Below, piece after piece: positions 33,848-43,364 of a stretch of DNA of 64,000 nucleotides. The DNA comes from Aquiflexum balticum DSM 16537 (GTDB lineage: Bacteria > Bacteroidota > Bacteroidia > Cytophagales > Cyclobacteriaceae): contig NZ_LT838813.1 of assembly GCF_900176595.1 (NCBI RefSeq), forward strand, positions 3,056,001 through 3,120,000. Direction: 5' to 3'. The notes under the pieces are model-generated. The model made no database searches. It was not told where the DNA came from and was given only the letters and a program-made list of their open reading frames with translations. Each line of letters begins with the position of its first letter. Positions within the stretch are counted from its first letter, which is position 1. A program made the translations under genes and the position numbers.

Positions 33848-35413
33848 ATGAAAATAAACTTGAGATATATTAATTGTTTGGTGAGCTTGGCAGTCATCCT
33901 GCTTTGGACGAGTTGCCAAAGCGATGAAAAATCTATTGAGTCCGAAGCAAAGCTTCCCAATATAGTCATTATCTACATGGATGATTTGGGCTATGGTGAA
34001 TTGGGTGCTTATGGTGCGACTGAATTGCAGACCCCAAATATGGATAGACTTGCCAATGAAGGTATGAAATTCACGAATGCCTATGCTACATCCGCTACCT
34101 GTACACCGAGTAGGTATGCATTGCTGACAGGTATATATCCATGGAGAAATGAAAATGCCAAGGTATTGCCAGGTACTGCGCCACTGATTATAGGGGTCCA
34201 TCAAATGACAATCCCAAAAATGCTGAAAACCAGAGGTTATCGTACCGGTATTGTCGGTAAATGGCATTTGGGTTTAGGGGATGGAACTGTGGATTGGAAC
34301 CAAAGAGTGTCTCCCGGACCTAATGAAGTAGGCTTTGATTATGCCTATATTCTGGCAGCAACGCAGGATAGAGTACCTACTGTTTATATTGAGAATGGCC
34401 ATGTAGTAGGATTGGAAGCAGATGATCCAATATCGGTAAGTTATGAAAACAACTTTGAAGGTGAACCTACCGGAAAAGACAATACCGATATGCTCAAAAT
34501 GATGTGGCATCATGGGCATAATAATAGCATTGTAAATGGAATCCCTCGGATTGGTTTTATGAAAGGTGGAGAAAAAGCCAAGTGGGTCGATGAGGATATG
34601 GCGGATGAATTTTTGGAAAAAGCGCAGAATTATATTAGAGAAAGGAAAAATAAGTCGGAACCTTTTTTCCTGTATTATGCCATGCAGCAACCGCACGTGC
34701 CACGGACTCCTCATCCTAGATTTGTCGGTTCTTCAGGAATGGGACCTAGAGGAGATGTGATTTTGGAGGCAGATTGGTGTATCGGGGAGTTTATGAAGAC
34801 CTTGGAAGAAGAGGGATTGTTGGAAAATACCCTCATTATTTTTTCATCCGACAATGGCCCTGTATTGAATGATGGATACTATGATGATGCCGTGGAAAAA
34901 CTTGGAGACCATAAACCTTGGGGGCCATTAAGAGGAGGGAAGTACAGTCTTTTTGAAGCAGGAACAAGATTGCCCTTTGTGACTTATTGGAAAGGAAAAA
35001 TCAATCCCGGGGTTTCAGATGTTCTGGTTTCTCAGTTGGATTTATTCGCTTCACTGTCCAAGTTGGTCGGAAGTGATGAAGCTACAAAGGACAGCATGGA
35101 TATGTTGGCGGTATTGATGGGGGAATCAAATGAGGGAAGAGAAGACTTGATCCTTGAAGCCACTACCAGAACAGCACTTAGAAGTGGAGATTACGTGATG
35201 ATTCCACCCTATATTGGGCCGGCTGTAAATACATTTGTCAATATTGAATTGGGAAATGACAGTGAATATCAATTATACAATCTCAAAGAGGATATTGGGC
35301 AAAAAAAGAATTTGGCTGCTTCTCAACCCGAATTGTTGGAAAAATTGGTGAAAAAGTTTGAGGAATTGAGAGGAGTAGGGTCTGGTAAAATTGAACCCTT
35401 GGAATTGAAATGA
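33848..35413 (+). CDS. Lipoprotein Cys-type sulfatase
   Basis: 521 residues. Lipoprotein signal with lipobox WTSC (Cys23). The signature CTPSRYALLTG begins at Cys85, the formylglycine precursor, and the metal site IYMDDLGYGELG is at 42-53; FSSDNGP completes it. It is longer than the divergent sulfatase at 32098 and more similar to arylsulfatase A/N-acetylgalactosamine-sulfatase-like members. It is probably surface- or periplasm-anchored and acts on sulfated glycans. A strong terminator follows. Confidence 0.93.
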   Translation: MKINLRYINCLVSLAVILLWTSCQSDEKSIESEAKLPNIVIIYMDDLGYGELGAYGATELQTPNMDRLANEGMKFTNAYATSATCTPSRYALLTGIYPWRNENAKVLPGTAPLIIGVHQMTIPKMLKTRGYRTGIVGKWHLGLGDGTVDWNQRVSPGPNEVGFDYAYILAATQDRVPTVYIENGHVVGLEADDPISVSYENNFEGEPTGKDNTDMLKMMWHHGHNNSIVNGIPRIGFMKGGEKAKWVDEDMADEFLEKAQNYIRERKNKSEPFFLYYAMQQPHVPRTPHPRFVGSSGMGPRGDVILEADWCIGEFMKTLEEEGLLENTLIIFSSDNGPVLNDGYYDDAVEKLGDHKPWGPLRGGKYSLFEAGTRLPFVTYWKGKINPGVSDVLVSQLDLFASLSKLVGSDEATKDSMDMLAVLMGESNEGREDLILEATTRTALRSGDYVMIPPYIGPAVNTFVNIELGNDSEYQLYNLKEDIGQKKNLAASQPELLEKLVKKFEELRGVGSGKIEPLELK

Positions 35414-35435
35414 TCAATGCGTTTATATGAGGTAA

Positions 35436-35466
35436 AAAAACCTGGGGATTTCTTCCCCAGGTTTTT
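35436..35466 (+). terminator. Rho-independent terminator after the sulfatase gene
   Basis: Perfect 13-bp arms AAAAACCTGGGGA and TCCCCAGGTTTTT with a 5-nt loop, 23 bp after the sulfatase stop. Confidence 0.92.
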
Positions 35467-35680
35467 ATATTTAGGATTGGTTTTTTATCAGATAATTTTC
35501 TGAGTTTGATGTCTATTTGATTTTTTTTATTGAGTTCACCGACTTTCACTCAGGATAAATTCCTTTAATTGGATTTCGCCACTTTCAGGGTTTATTGTAT
35601 GGAAGTCTTAATATTAAAGTGAGGATAATCTTACTATCCTTCACAGCCAAATTCTTTTGATTTTTAAATCTTCCAATTTT

Positions 35681-36553
35681 TCAATTTAAAAACTTCCCCT
35701 TCAAATACCCCAAAGCCATTCCGTAAGCTTCTTCGGTCAATTCAGGATCATGTTTTGGGTTGGATGGGTTGGCAAAGCCATGAACAGCAGGGAAGATTTT
35801 AAATTCCAGTTCTTTTCCCGCTTTATCCATCGCAATGGCAAATTCCTCAATTACTGCTTTGGAAATATTCTGCTCGGTTGCAAACAGGCCCAAAACATCT
35901 GAATTCAGTTTTTTCAATTGCTCCACATCCCTTACCGGCATTCCGTAATAAATAACGGAACCAACGTTTTGATTGCCCAATAGAAGGGCAGATTTCAAGG
36001 ACCAACTTCCGCCAAAGCACCAACCGACATTGGCAATTTTAGCATCTTTCCCGGCAAAGTTTTTTCCGGCCAACACTATATTTTCCAGTCTTTTTTCATC
36101 TGTACCCCTCATAAATCCCATGGCTTCCTGTGGATTGGCAGTGACATTGCCATCGTACATATCCAAGGCAAGGACATTTACTTTTCCACCGAGGTCATTG
36201 AAGAATTTTTCGGATTCTTCCTTGATGTTGTCATTTAATCCCCACCATTCCTGGTAAACAAAAAGCCAATTATCGGAGGGATCTTTGGCTTTTAAAAAAT
36301 AACCCTTTGCCTCTTTTCCATCCTGAGCAGGGAAAGAGACCATTTCACCGATTGGATTGAAATCAAATGGAATAGGCGCAGGGTGAAAGGCTACAAATTT
36401 GGGGTCATCCAAAAAAGCTATCATTTCAGACGGACCTGTATTTGTATGGCAAATGGTTATTTCATCAGAAACTACCACAGGATTTGAGGAAATGACTTTC
36501 CAGCCAATCAGGCTGAAAATGATCAGATTGAAGTAAATCAGTATTTTGTACAT
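35681..36553 (-). CDS. Exported dienelactone hydrolase family protein
   Basis: 290 residues with an N-terminal hydrophobic segment (ILIYFNLIIFSLIGWKVI), a signal or anchor. The nucleophile is Cys179 in VGWCFGGSW, followed later by FPAVHGFANP (catalytic His), the dienelactone hydrolase signature; Cys nucleophile enzymes of this family open cyclic dienelactones or similar esters. In Bacteroidota these often act on unknown extracytoplasmic esters. The substrate is not deducible. It is separated from the sulfatase by the terminator and a 214-bp gap with nothing recognisable. Confidence 0.85.
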   Translation of the reverse strand: MYKILIYFNLIIFSLIGWKVISSNPVVVSDEITICHTNTGPSEMIAFLDDPKFVAFHPAPIPFDFNPIGEMVSFPAQDGKEAKGYFLKAKDPSDNWLFVYQEWWGLNDNIKEESEKFFNDLGGKVNVLALDMYDGNVTANPQEAMGFMRGTDEKRLENIVLAGKNFAGKDAKIANVGWCFGGSWSLKSALLLGNQNVGSVIYYGMPVRDVEQLKKLNSDVLGLFATEQNISKAVIEEFAIAMDKAGKELEFKIFPAVHGFANPSNPKHDPELTEEAYGMALGYLKGKFLN

Positions 36554-36803
36554 GAGTTTTGATGTTATGTTTCAAAGAAGATTTGATGGATAAACACTAA
36601 AACTGAAAATCTGTTTTTTTCTATCCATTTCTAATTTAGGCAATTGGACTTAATCATCATAGAAAAACAGACTTAAACAATAAATTCCCGCGGGATCAGA
36701 GCCAGACAAATACCAATCAAACCTTTTTATTTCCGATCAAAATGGCTCTTTTGTTTTGGAAGGTTGGTCGATGTACTTTTAGAAATTAGCTATTCAATAT
36801 TTT

Positions 36804-39515
36804 ATGATGAAAAAATTTTACTTATCCCTGGTATTTACAATCTGTACAGTAGCTTTTGGATTTGCACAACAGATACCAACTCCCAAAGAACATTTTGGTT
36901 TTGAAATCGGTGACGATTACAAATTGGCCACATATACAGCTACAGAGGCTTATTTTAGAAAAGTGGCAGAATTATCCGATAGGGTAAAATTTATTGAAAT
37001 CGGCTCTACAGAAGAAGGCCGACAAATGCCCATGATGATTATTACTTCCCCGGAAAACCATCAAAAACTGGAGCGATACAAAGAAATCTCCCAACTTCTA
37101 GGTCGGGCTGAAATCAGTGAAGATGAAGCGAAAAAACTTTCACTTGAAGGAAAAGCAGTAGTTTGGATTGATGGAGGTCTGCATTCTACCGAAACCGTAG
37201 GCTCCCATCAGATGATACCAACCTATTATGACTTGGTGACCAGAAATGATCCGGAAAATATGCGTATTCTAAATGACCTGATCATATTGATGGTGCATAC
37301 CAATCCTGATGGCCACGAGATCATTACCAATTGGTATATGGGACAGGAAGATGTCAAAAAGAGGAACATGAGCTCCCCGTACATGTACCAAAAATATGTA
37401 GGGCACGACAATAACAGGGATTTCTTCATGAACAATATGAAGGAAACTACAAACACTTCCCGTCAACAATATATAGAATGGTTGCCACAGATTATTTATA
37501 ACCACCATCAAACTTCTCCGGCAGGTACTGTAGTGGCCGGACCTCCTTACCGCGATCCTTTCAACCATGTATTTGATCCCTTAATCATGACAAGCTTGGA
37601 TGGAGTAGGAGCTGCTATGATTAACCGATTGAATATCGAAGGCAAACCAGGATACACCCGATTGGGAGGTTCTGTATTCTCTTCCTGGTGGAATGGTGGA
37701 CTTCGTACTACACCTTATTTCCACAATATGATAGGAATCCTGACAGAGACAACCGGTGGACCTACACCTTCTCAAATTCCCTTGGTTCCAGAAAGATTGG
37801 TTCCTACCCATGCCACTCCTTATCCGATTGAGCCACAGTCTTGGAATTTTAAAAAATCGATAGATTATTCAGTATCCATGAATTATGCGATTTTGGATTA
37901 TGCCAGTAGGAATTCAGATGCCCTGTTATACAATATCTACAAAATGGGTCGCAATAGTATCGATAGAGGAAATATGGACCATTGGACCAAATATCCCAAA
38001 AGATCTTTAGCTGTTCAAAAAGCTTTTGAAGATTCAAGAGCCAAAAAATCTGCGGATGGCCTTGAAATGTCTAATTATGGGGGGAGGAATGGTTTGCCGG
38101 TACAGTTTTTTGATTCTGTATTTAAGGATTTGAATTTACGAGATCCAAGAGGATTTATACTTTCTTCTGATCAACCTGATTTTCCTACTGCCATTAGATT
38201 TGCCAATGCCCTGATCAAATCAGGGATTCAAGTCCATCGGGCTACGGATGCCTTTACTGTAGCTGGAAAAAATTATCCAAAAGGTTCGCTAGTCTTCAAA
38301 TCCGCCCAGGCATTCAGGCCTCATTTGTTGGATATGTTTGAGCCACAGGACCATCCCAATGATTTTGAATATCCTGGTGGTCCTCCAAAAAGGCCATATG
38401 ATGCAGCAGGATGGACTTTGGCTTTCCAGATGGGAGTAGAGTTTGATAGGATTTTGGATGGATTTGATGGTCCTTTTGAAGCGTTACCTATTGGAGAAGT
38501 TTTGGATTTTCCAGCAACCCAGGTTCCAGGCCGATCGGTTTTGATCGATGCAAGGGCTAACAATGCCTTTATAGTTGTCAATGATTTATTGAAAGCGGGA
38601 ATAAATGTTTCCCGTACCATAAGGACAGTTTCTGGATTACCTGCTGGAAGTTTCTTTGTATCAGGAGGAAAAGCAATACTGGAGAAAGCTGCGAAAGAAT
38701 ATGGTGTTCATATGATTTCTGCTTCAAAGCCTTCTGGGACAATACCTATTAAAACAGCTAAAATAGCTTTGTTTGACTACTATGGTGGCTCAATGCCCTC
38801 CGGTTGGGTCAGGTGGATGTTGGAACAATATAACTTCCCCTTCCAGGTGATTTATCCTAAAGATATTGATTCGGGTAATCTAATAACCAAATATGATGTG
38901 ATCCTCTTTATTGGTGCAGGTGCTCCGGGAACAGTCAGAAGTTGGGCTGGTCAACCAAAAGAAGAAGAAATAGATACGCAATACCATAAGCTTCTGGGGA
39001 ATCTCACCAAGGAAAAATCTCTTCCTATTTTGAAGAAATTTATGGAAGATGGTGGAAGCATTGTGGCTGTTGGCGCCAGTACCTCTTTGATTTATGATTT
39101 AGGTTTGCCGGTAAGCAATGCGCTGGTGGAAACATTGGCGGACGGCAAGCAAAGAAACCTGACCGGTGATAAGTTTTATATCCCTGGAAGTATATTGAAG
39201 GCCAATTTGGATACCAATCATCCGGCGAATTGGGGAATGGGTAAAACCGCCAATATGGTCTATAATAACAGTCCTGTATTCAATTTGGCACCGGATGCGT
39301 TGATGCAGGGAGTTAAGCCTTTGGCTTGGTTTGGAACTGAATCACCTTTGGTTTCCGGCTGGGCTTGGGGAGAGTCTTACCTGAGAAATGGAGTGGTGGC
39401 TTTTGAAGCTCCCATCGGAAAAGGAAAATTATACGCATTCGGCCCCGAGATTACCTTCAGAGCCCAAGCACACAATACCTTTAAGCTCCTGTTTAATCAG
39501 TTATATGTAAAATAA
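36804..39515 (+). CDS. Exported M14 family zinc carboxypeptidase-like protein
   Basis: 903 residues with a signal peptide (LVFTICTVAFGFAQ). The M14 zinc site is His127 and Glu130 in DGGLHSTETVG, with the third ligand in IYNHHQTS (about 230) and the catalytic Glu in GILTETTGG. HTNPDGHEIITNWY is the substrate-binding region. The C-terminal half (about 440-900) is a large extra region with a glutamine-amidotransferase-like fold, as in the long Bacteroidota M14 members, and not a known peptidase domain. Probably degrades peptides outside the cytoplasm. No operon partner is evident. Confidence 0.9.
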   Translation: MMKKFYLSLVFTICTVAFGFAQQIPTPKEHFGFEIGDDYKLATYTATEAYFRKVAELSDRVKFIEIGSTEEGRQMPMMIITSPENHQKLERYKEISQLLGRAEISEDEAKKLSLEGKAVVWIDGGLHSTETVGSHQMIPTYYDLVTRNDPENMRILNDLIILMVHTNPDGHEIITNWYMGQEDVKKRNMSSPYMYQKYVGHDNNRDFFMNNMKETTNTSRQQYIEWLPQIIYNHHQTSPAGTVVAGPPYRDPFNHVFDPLIMTSLDGVGAAMINRLNIEGKPGYTRLGGSVFSSWWNGGLRTTPYFHNMIGILTETTGGPTPSQIPLVPERLVPTHATPYPIEPQSWNFKKSIDYSVSMNYAILDYASRNSDALLYNIYKMGRNSIDRGNMDHWTKYPKRSLAVQKAFEDSRAKKSADGLEMSNYGGRNGLPVQFFDSVFKDLNLRDPRGFILSSDQPDFPTAIRFANALIKSGIQVHRATDAFTVAGKNYPKGSLVFKSAQAFRPHLLDMFEPQDHPNDFEYPGGPPKRPYDAAGWTLAFQMGVEFDRILDGFDGPFEALPIGEVLDFPATQVPGRSVLIDARANNAFIVVNDLLKAGINVSRTIRTVSGLPAGSFFVSGGKAILEKAAKEYGVHMISASKPSGTIPIKTAKIALFDYYGGSMPSGWVRWMLEQYNFPFQVIYPKDIDSGNLITKYDVILFIGAGAPGTVRSWAGQPKEEEIDTQYHKLLGNLTKEKSLPILKKFMEDGGSIVAVGASTSLIYDLGLPVSNALVETLADGKQRNLTGDKFYIPGSILKANLDTNHPANWGMGKTANMVYNNSPVFNLAPDALMQGVKPLAWFGTESPLVSGWAWGESYLRNGVVAFEAPIGKGKLYAFGPEITFRAQAHNTFKLLFNQLYVK

Positions 39516-39530
39516 AAGTTTTATTTCACG

Positions 39531-39621
39531 AACCACAAAGGAACAAAAGAAAACAAAAGAAAAATTCGGATTACTGTTTTCCATTTTAAACCTTTTGTTC
39601 CCTTTTGATTCTTTTGTGGTT
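39531..39621. repeat. Hairpin repeat A (AACCACAAAG...CTTTTGTGGTT)
   Basis: Left arm 39531-39560 and right arm 39591-39621 form an imperfect inverted repeat of about 30 bp built from AACCACAAA, ACAAAAGA and CAAAAG words. The same sequence recurs at 40301-40391 in the same orientation. It lies just downstream of the M14 gene and downstream of the GxxExxY gene on the other strand. Confidence 0.75.
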
Positions 39622-39652
39622 CATTATTTTTTGGTTTTGTGAAATTTGAAAT

Positions 39653-40066
39653 TCAATCCTCTAAATTTTCAAAGAATTGGTTTACATAGGTTTTTTGACC
39701 TTCATTGTATAGGTTGAGAACATTGAAATTGTAGATGATTCCTTTTGGGGATTTCAATAATTTCATGTAACTCAATAGTCTAGCTTCCTCAATGGGTTCG
39801 ACTTCTTTTACTGCTTTTAAGTCAACTACGATTATGTTTTCAACAAAAAGGTCACAGCGCAATTTGGTTTCAAGACTTATCTCTTTATAGTTTACAGGAA
39901 CATGCATTTCTGAGATAAAAGAAATTCCTCTCATTGTCAATTCGTGTTTTAGGCATTCATGATAAATACTTTCCAATAATCCTGGTCCAAGATGCTTATG
40001 AACCTCAATGGCTGCACCGTTGATTTTGTAAGTGAGGTCTCTTAAATAATTTTTAGTGATTTTCAT
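39653..40066 (-). CDS. GxxExxY protein
   Basis: 138 residues from the ATG at 40066; an upstream TTG at 40081 is less likely. The family motif GLLESIY is at 29-35. The segments LFVENIIVVDLKAV (metal-coordinating-type D-x-K region) and LSYMKLLKSPKGIIYNF give the PD-(D/E)XK-like fold of this family. GxxExxY proteins are common in Bacteroidota, and their function is unknown. The gene is bracketed by two copies of an A-rich hairpin repeat, at 39531-39621 and 40301-40391. Confidence 0.88.
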   Translation of the reverse strand: MKITKNYLRDLTYKINGAAIEVHKHLGPGLLESIYHECLKHELTMRGISFISEMHVPVNYKEISLETKLRCDLFVENIIVVDLKAVKEVEPIEEARLLSYMKLLKSPKGIIYNFNVLNLYNEGQKTYVNQFFENLED

Positions 40067-40160
40067 GAGAATTTTATTCAAAAATTGTAAGACAAAAATT
40101 TTAATTGCTCAGCTAAGAATCTAAAATTGAATTAAAAATAGGGAAAAAATAAAATTTTTA

Positions 40161-40191
40161 AACCACAAAAGTGACAAAAGAAAACAAAAGA
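40161..40191. repeat. Half copy of the hairpin repeat (left arm only)
   Basis: AACCACAAAAGTGACAAAAG followed by AAAACAAAAG at 40161-40190 matches the left arm of repeats A and C, but no matching right arm follows. It lies upstream of the GxxExxY gene. Confidence 0.7.
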
Positions 40192-40300
40192 TTTAGGAAT
40201 GAATGTGATCAAATCAAAAGGTTAAGTAAGAATTTAAGAAAGTGAGTGTTTAGATTTTTAGGGACAACAATTTTGGTTACTAAGAATGAGGTATTCTGGG

Positions 40301-40391
40301 AACCACAAAAGAGACAAAAGAAAACAAAAGATCAATTTGATTTAATGGTTGCTTTTTATTCCTTTTGTTCACTTTTGATTCTTTTGTGGTT
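40301..40391. repeat. Hairpin repeat C, second full copy
   Basis: Left arm 40301-40330 (AACCACAAAAGAGACAAAAG and on) and right arm 40361-40391 (CCTTTTGTTCACTTTTGATT and on). It is nearly identical in layout to repeat A, with a 30-nt centre; the right arm is followed by TCATTATTTT in both. With the half copy at 40161, the gap 40067-40444 consists mostly of this repeat family and holds no gene. Confidence 0.75.
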
Positions 40392-40444
40392 CATTATTTT
40401 GTGATTTTTAGCTACCTTTTGAAGTAAACTCAACCCAAAAATTT

Positions 40445-41896
40445 ATGAAAAGAATACTTGATGAAATAATCTTCAAAGGAATAATCCCTGCTTTTTTTAT
40501 CACAATATTTCTGAGTTGTCAGACACAGAATACTGATGTGGAGACCAGCACCCTGGAAAGGTCACCAACGATTCTTAAAGACTATGTCCATGCGGAAGAC
40601 CCAACTTTTAGGTATGAAATAATCCATTCACTTGAAGGGGATGAATTTGACTATCATGTGGCAAAAATGTACTCTCAGCATTGGCTAAAAAATGATATAG
40701 TCGATGAAACAGAATGGTGGCATTATGTGTCAATGGTAATCCCCAAAGACACTCCCCATGAAACAGGAATGATGTGGATAGGTGGCGGTAGCAAAAACTC
40801 CAAGATGCCGGAGAAACCTGATCCTTTGATCTATGAATCTGCTTTGCGCACCAATTCCATTGTTGCCCAGATTCATAATGTTCCTTTTCAGCCCTTAATA
40901 TTTGCCAATGATACTTTTGGTGAGCGGTATGAAGATGCGATCATAGCCTATGGATGGAGAAAGTTTATGGAAGGAGGGGCCAAAGATGAAGATGCTATTT
41001 GGTTGGCAAGGTTACCGATGACAAGGGCGGTGAAATTGGCAATGGACGTAGTGTCTGAAGTCGCTCAAGAAAAACATGGAAAAACTCTGGACAAATATGT
41101 TGTAGCAGGTGCTTCAAAAAGAGGTTGGACTACTTGGACTACTGCCGCTGTAGATGATAGGGTAGTGGGGATGATTCCTGTGGTGATTGACTTACTTAAT
41201 ATTGTACCGTCATTTCAGCATCATTGGCGGAATTATGGATTTTGGGCCCCGGCTGTGGATGATTATGTGCGGGAAGGGATAATGGATTGGCAGGGTTCCA
41301 AAGAATACGACAGACTTTTGGAAATCACCGAGCCATATTCCTATTTGGAAGAATATAAGGACATTCCCAAATTACTGATCAATGCTGCCGGAGATCAGTT
41401 TTTCCTTCCGGATAGCTGGAAATTTTATTGGGATGACCTGGATGGAGAAAAGCATATACAATATGTACCCAATTATGGTCATGACCTCAGTGAGTCGGAT
41501 GCATTTCCCAATTTGATTTCTTTTTATGCTTCAATCCTGAATGATGTTCCAAGACCAAAATACACTTGGTCAGTCAATGGAAATAGCATAGAAATAACCA
41601 CTGACCCAAACAAAAAACCTGCTTCCATCAAGTTATGGTCTGCTACAAATGAAGAATCAAGGGATTTTAGAATTGATGTATTAGGCCCTAAATGGACCTC
41701 CACTGAAATTCTCATCAATGAAAGCGGTAAATATGAAGTGGATCTGAAAGAGCCTGCAAAAGGATTTTCGGGTTATTTTGTAGAAATCACTTATCCGGGA
41801 GAGGCACCCATCAAGTTCACCACAGGAGTGGAAGTATTGCCAAAAACTTATCCATTTGAAGAATTTAAATCACAGGATCCGAAAGGGAGTTTTTAA
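40445..41896 (+). CDS. PhoPQ-activated pathogenicity-related (PqaA-like) lipoprotein
   Basis: 483 residues with lipobox LSC (Cys25). The central part has AGASKRGWTTWTTAAVDDR, a GxSxxG nucleophile elbow (GASKRG), and VVGMIPVVIDLLN, the PhoPQ-related family hallmark. The fold is alpha/beta hydrolase-like with a later DQFFLPDSWKFYWDDL and His in NYGHDLSES. Family members are uncharacterised hydrolases, some named after a Salmonella PhoP-activated gene. A role in polysaccharide or peptide ester cleavage is possible but not shown. It lies among exported catabolic genes. Confidence 0.85.
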   Translation: MKRILDEIIFKGIIPAFFITIFLSCQTQNTDVETSTLERSPTILKDYVHAEDPTFRYEIIHSLEGDEFDYHVAKMYSQHWLKNDIVDETEWWHYVSMVIPKDTPHETGMMWIGGGSKNSKMPEKPDPLIYESALRTNSIVAQIHNVPFQPLIFANDTFGERYEDAIIAYGWRKFMEGGAKDEDAIWLARLPMTRAVKLAMDVVSEVAQEKHGKTLDKYVVAGASKRGWTTWTTAAVDDRVVGMIPVVIDLLNIVPSFQHHWRNYGFWAPAVDDYVREGIMDWQGSKEYDRLLEITEPYSYLEEYKDIPKLLINAAGDQFFLPDSWKFYWDDLDGEKHIQYVPNYGHDLSESDAFPNLISFYASILNDVPRPKYTWSVNGNSIEITTDPNKKPASIKLWSATNEESRDFRIDVLGPKWTSTEILINESGKYEVDLKEPAKGFSGYFVEITYPGEAPIKFTTGVEVLPKTYPFEEFKSQDPKGSF

Positions 41897-42013
41897 AATT
41901 ATTGCACCCTTTTCTGGGGAAAAATAGACATCTCCTTTCGTCGATGTGACAAGTAGAGGTCTTTTACTTTTTTTAATTCAAGTATTTTAAAAAGCGATAT
42001 TCAATTAGTATTT

Positions 42014-42070
42014 GAATAGAAATAAGAGGGGGACAGGCGCGTCGAGCCTGTCCCCCTCTTATTTCTATTC
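42014..42070. terminator. Bidirectional terminator with 25-bp perfect stem
   Basis: Arms 42014-42038 and 42046-42070 are exact reverse complements (core AAGAGGGGGACAGGC), with loop GCGTCGA. It sits between the convergent PqaA-like and OmpA genes; the OmpA stop codon lies inside the right arm. The stem is much longer than needed for termination. Confidence 0.75.
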
Positions 42071-42910
42071 TATCATTGCAAAAAACTTATCCAAGTCAGG
42101 AATCAAAACGATTCTTGTTCTTCTGTTTTTTGCCATATTGTCCTTGCTGTCATTTTCTACCAAAGGAATGTAACTCGCCCTACCTGCTGCAATCATTTTT
42201 CCGGGGGCTACGTTGTATTTTTTCTCTAGAATCCTGACAATTGATGTTGCCCTCTTGACACTAAGGTCCCAATTATCCTGAAGTTCTACTGTCTGTATAG
42301 TCCTTGGATCTGTATGGCCTTCTATCATTACTTCCAATGAAGGCTCTGAATTGATCACCTCTGCCAGTCTTTTCAATAAACCGTCTGCATTTCTGGAAAC
42401 CTGGTAACTACCTGTATTGAACAACAGTCTGTCAGATACATTGATCATCACTACAGTCTTGTCAATATCGATCTGAATATCATCTTCCTGCTCCAAGGAA
42501 CCATCGGAAATGGATTTCTTCATGTTGTAAGCAATGGCAAGATTGATGGAATCTTCTAAAGTCTGGGCTTGGGCCAACAATTCCTGGTCTACATTTGTCA
42601 AAGTTGCCTGTAGTTTTTCTCTGGTGATATTGGACATAGGGGTCTTTCCATCAAGAGAGAATTTGGCATCGCTTTCCGACCTTAATGAATTAATTCGGGC
42701 ATTGTATTCTTCAACTCTTGCTTCGATTTTTCCCATTTTATCCTCAAGGATTCTTTTTTCCTCTTCAAGTTTTTCCTTTTCTGTGCGGGTATCGGCAAGA
42801 GTAACTTCTGTTTTGAACAGATCATTTTGTAATTCCACATATTTCTTTTTAGAAACACAGGAGCCGGCCAAAATTGTGACGGCAATAGCAGAAATAATTA
42901 TCTTTTTCAT
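42065..42910 (-). CDS. OmpA family lipoprotein with coiled coil
   Basis: 281 residues. Lipoprotein signal with lipobox AGSC (Cys18). Residues about 20-75 form a charged coiled coil (KLEEEKRILEDKMGKIEARV). The C-terminal OmpA-like domain (about 140-270) has VMIEGHTDPR, WDLSVKRATSIVRILE and the NRRTRIVLIP end, binding the diaminopimelate of peptidoglycan. It tethers the outer membrane to the cell wall, a Pal/Lpp-like role. Transcribed away from the polysaccharide locus that starts at 43365. Confidence 0.9.
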   Translation of the reverse strand: MKKIIISAIAVTILAGSCVSKKKYVELQNDLFKTEVTLADTRTEKEKLEEEKRILEDKMGKIEARVEEYNARINSLRSESDAKFSLDGKTPMSNITREKLQATLTNVDQELLAQAQTLEDSINLAIAYNMKKSISDGSLEQEDDIQIDIDKTVVMINVSDRLLFNTGSYQVSRNADGLLKRLAEVINSEPSLEVMIEGHTDPRTIQTVELQDNWDLSVKRATSIVRILEKKYNVAPGKMIAAGRASYIPLVENDSKDNMAKNRRTRIVLIPDLDKFFAMIE

Positions 42911-43364
42911 TGTTGGTATAGTTTTTTCAACTCTTGTTCAAAAATGAAGCCATTAAAAACCCATCTGTCTTAAAGAACCAATATTTGGTAGCTTATCACT
43001 TAAATTATCCTTTTTTACTTATTTGTTTTAAAGGATTTGATAAAAATGATCGATAATGTTAATTATCACTAAAAACAAAGTCTGTTATCTTTATTGCTTT
43101 TATGGAATCTTCATAAAATACCGGGTTGAATGTTATACAGAAATGTATCTTAAGATGTAATTCATAGATTTTTATTGATTGAATTACTTTTCAAACTGAA
43201 TCAACGAATTCATTTCAAATTTTGTAATTGCTTTTTGGTTGACTTAATTTCCGGTTTAATTTACAAGGGTTACTGTTCATTTCATTCTTGAATTAATTCA
43301 CTAAGTTTACAATCCGACACTGCGGGCAAGGTCTTCGAATCTTTAACAAAACCAAAGGAGTTCT
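42911..43364. other. Divergent intergenic region upstream of the polysaccharide locus
   Basis: A 454-bp AT-rich gap between the divergent OmpA and Wza-like genes. No gene, clear repeat or canonical promoter pair was found. A purine-rich AAAGGAG lies 5 bp before the Wza ATG (about 43354-43360) and is a rare clear Shine-Dalgarno. Long 5' leaders are common ahead of capsule operons; nothing here proves one. Confidence 0.5.

Noticed and set aside
39531-40391. Possible CRISPR array
   Set aside because: Only two full copies and a half copy, each an internal hairpin, with a gene between them; no regular spacers.
42014-42070. Terminal inverted repeat of an insertion sequence
   Set aside because: The arms are 7 nt apart with no transposase between them and sit between convergent stops, so a terminator is simpler.
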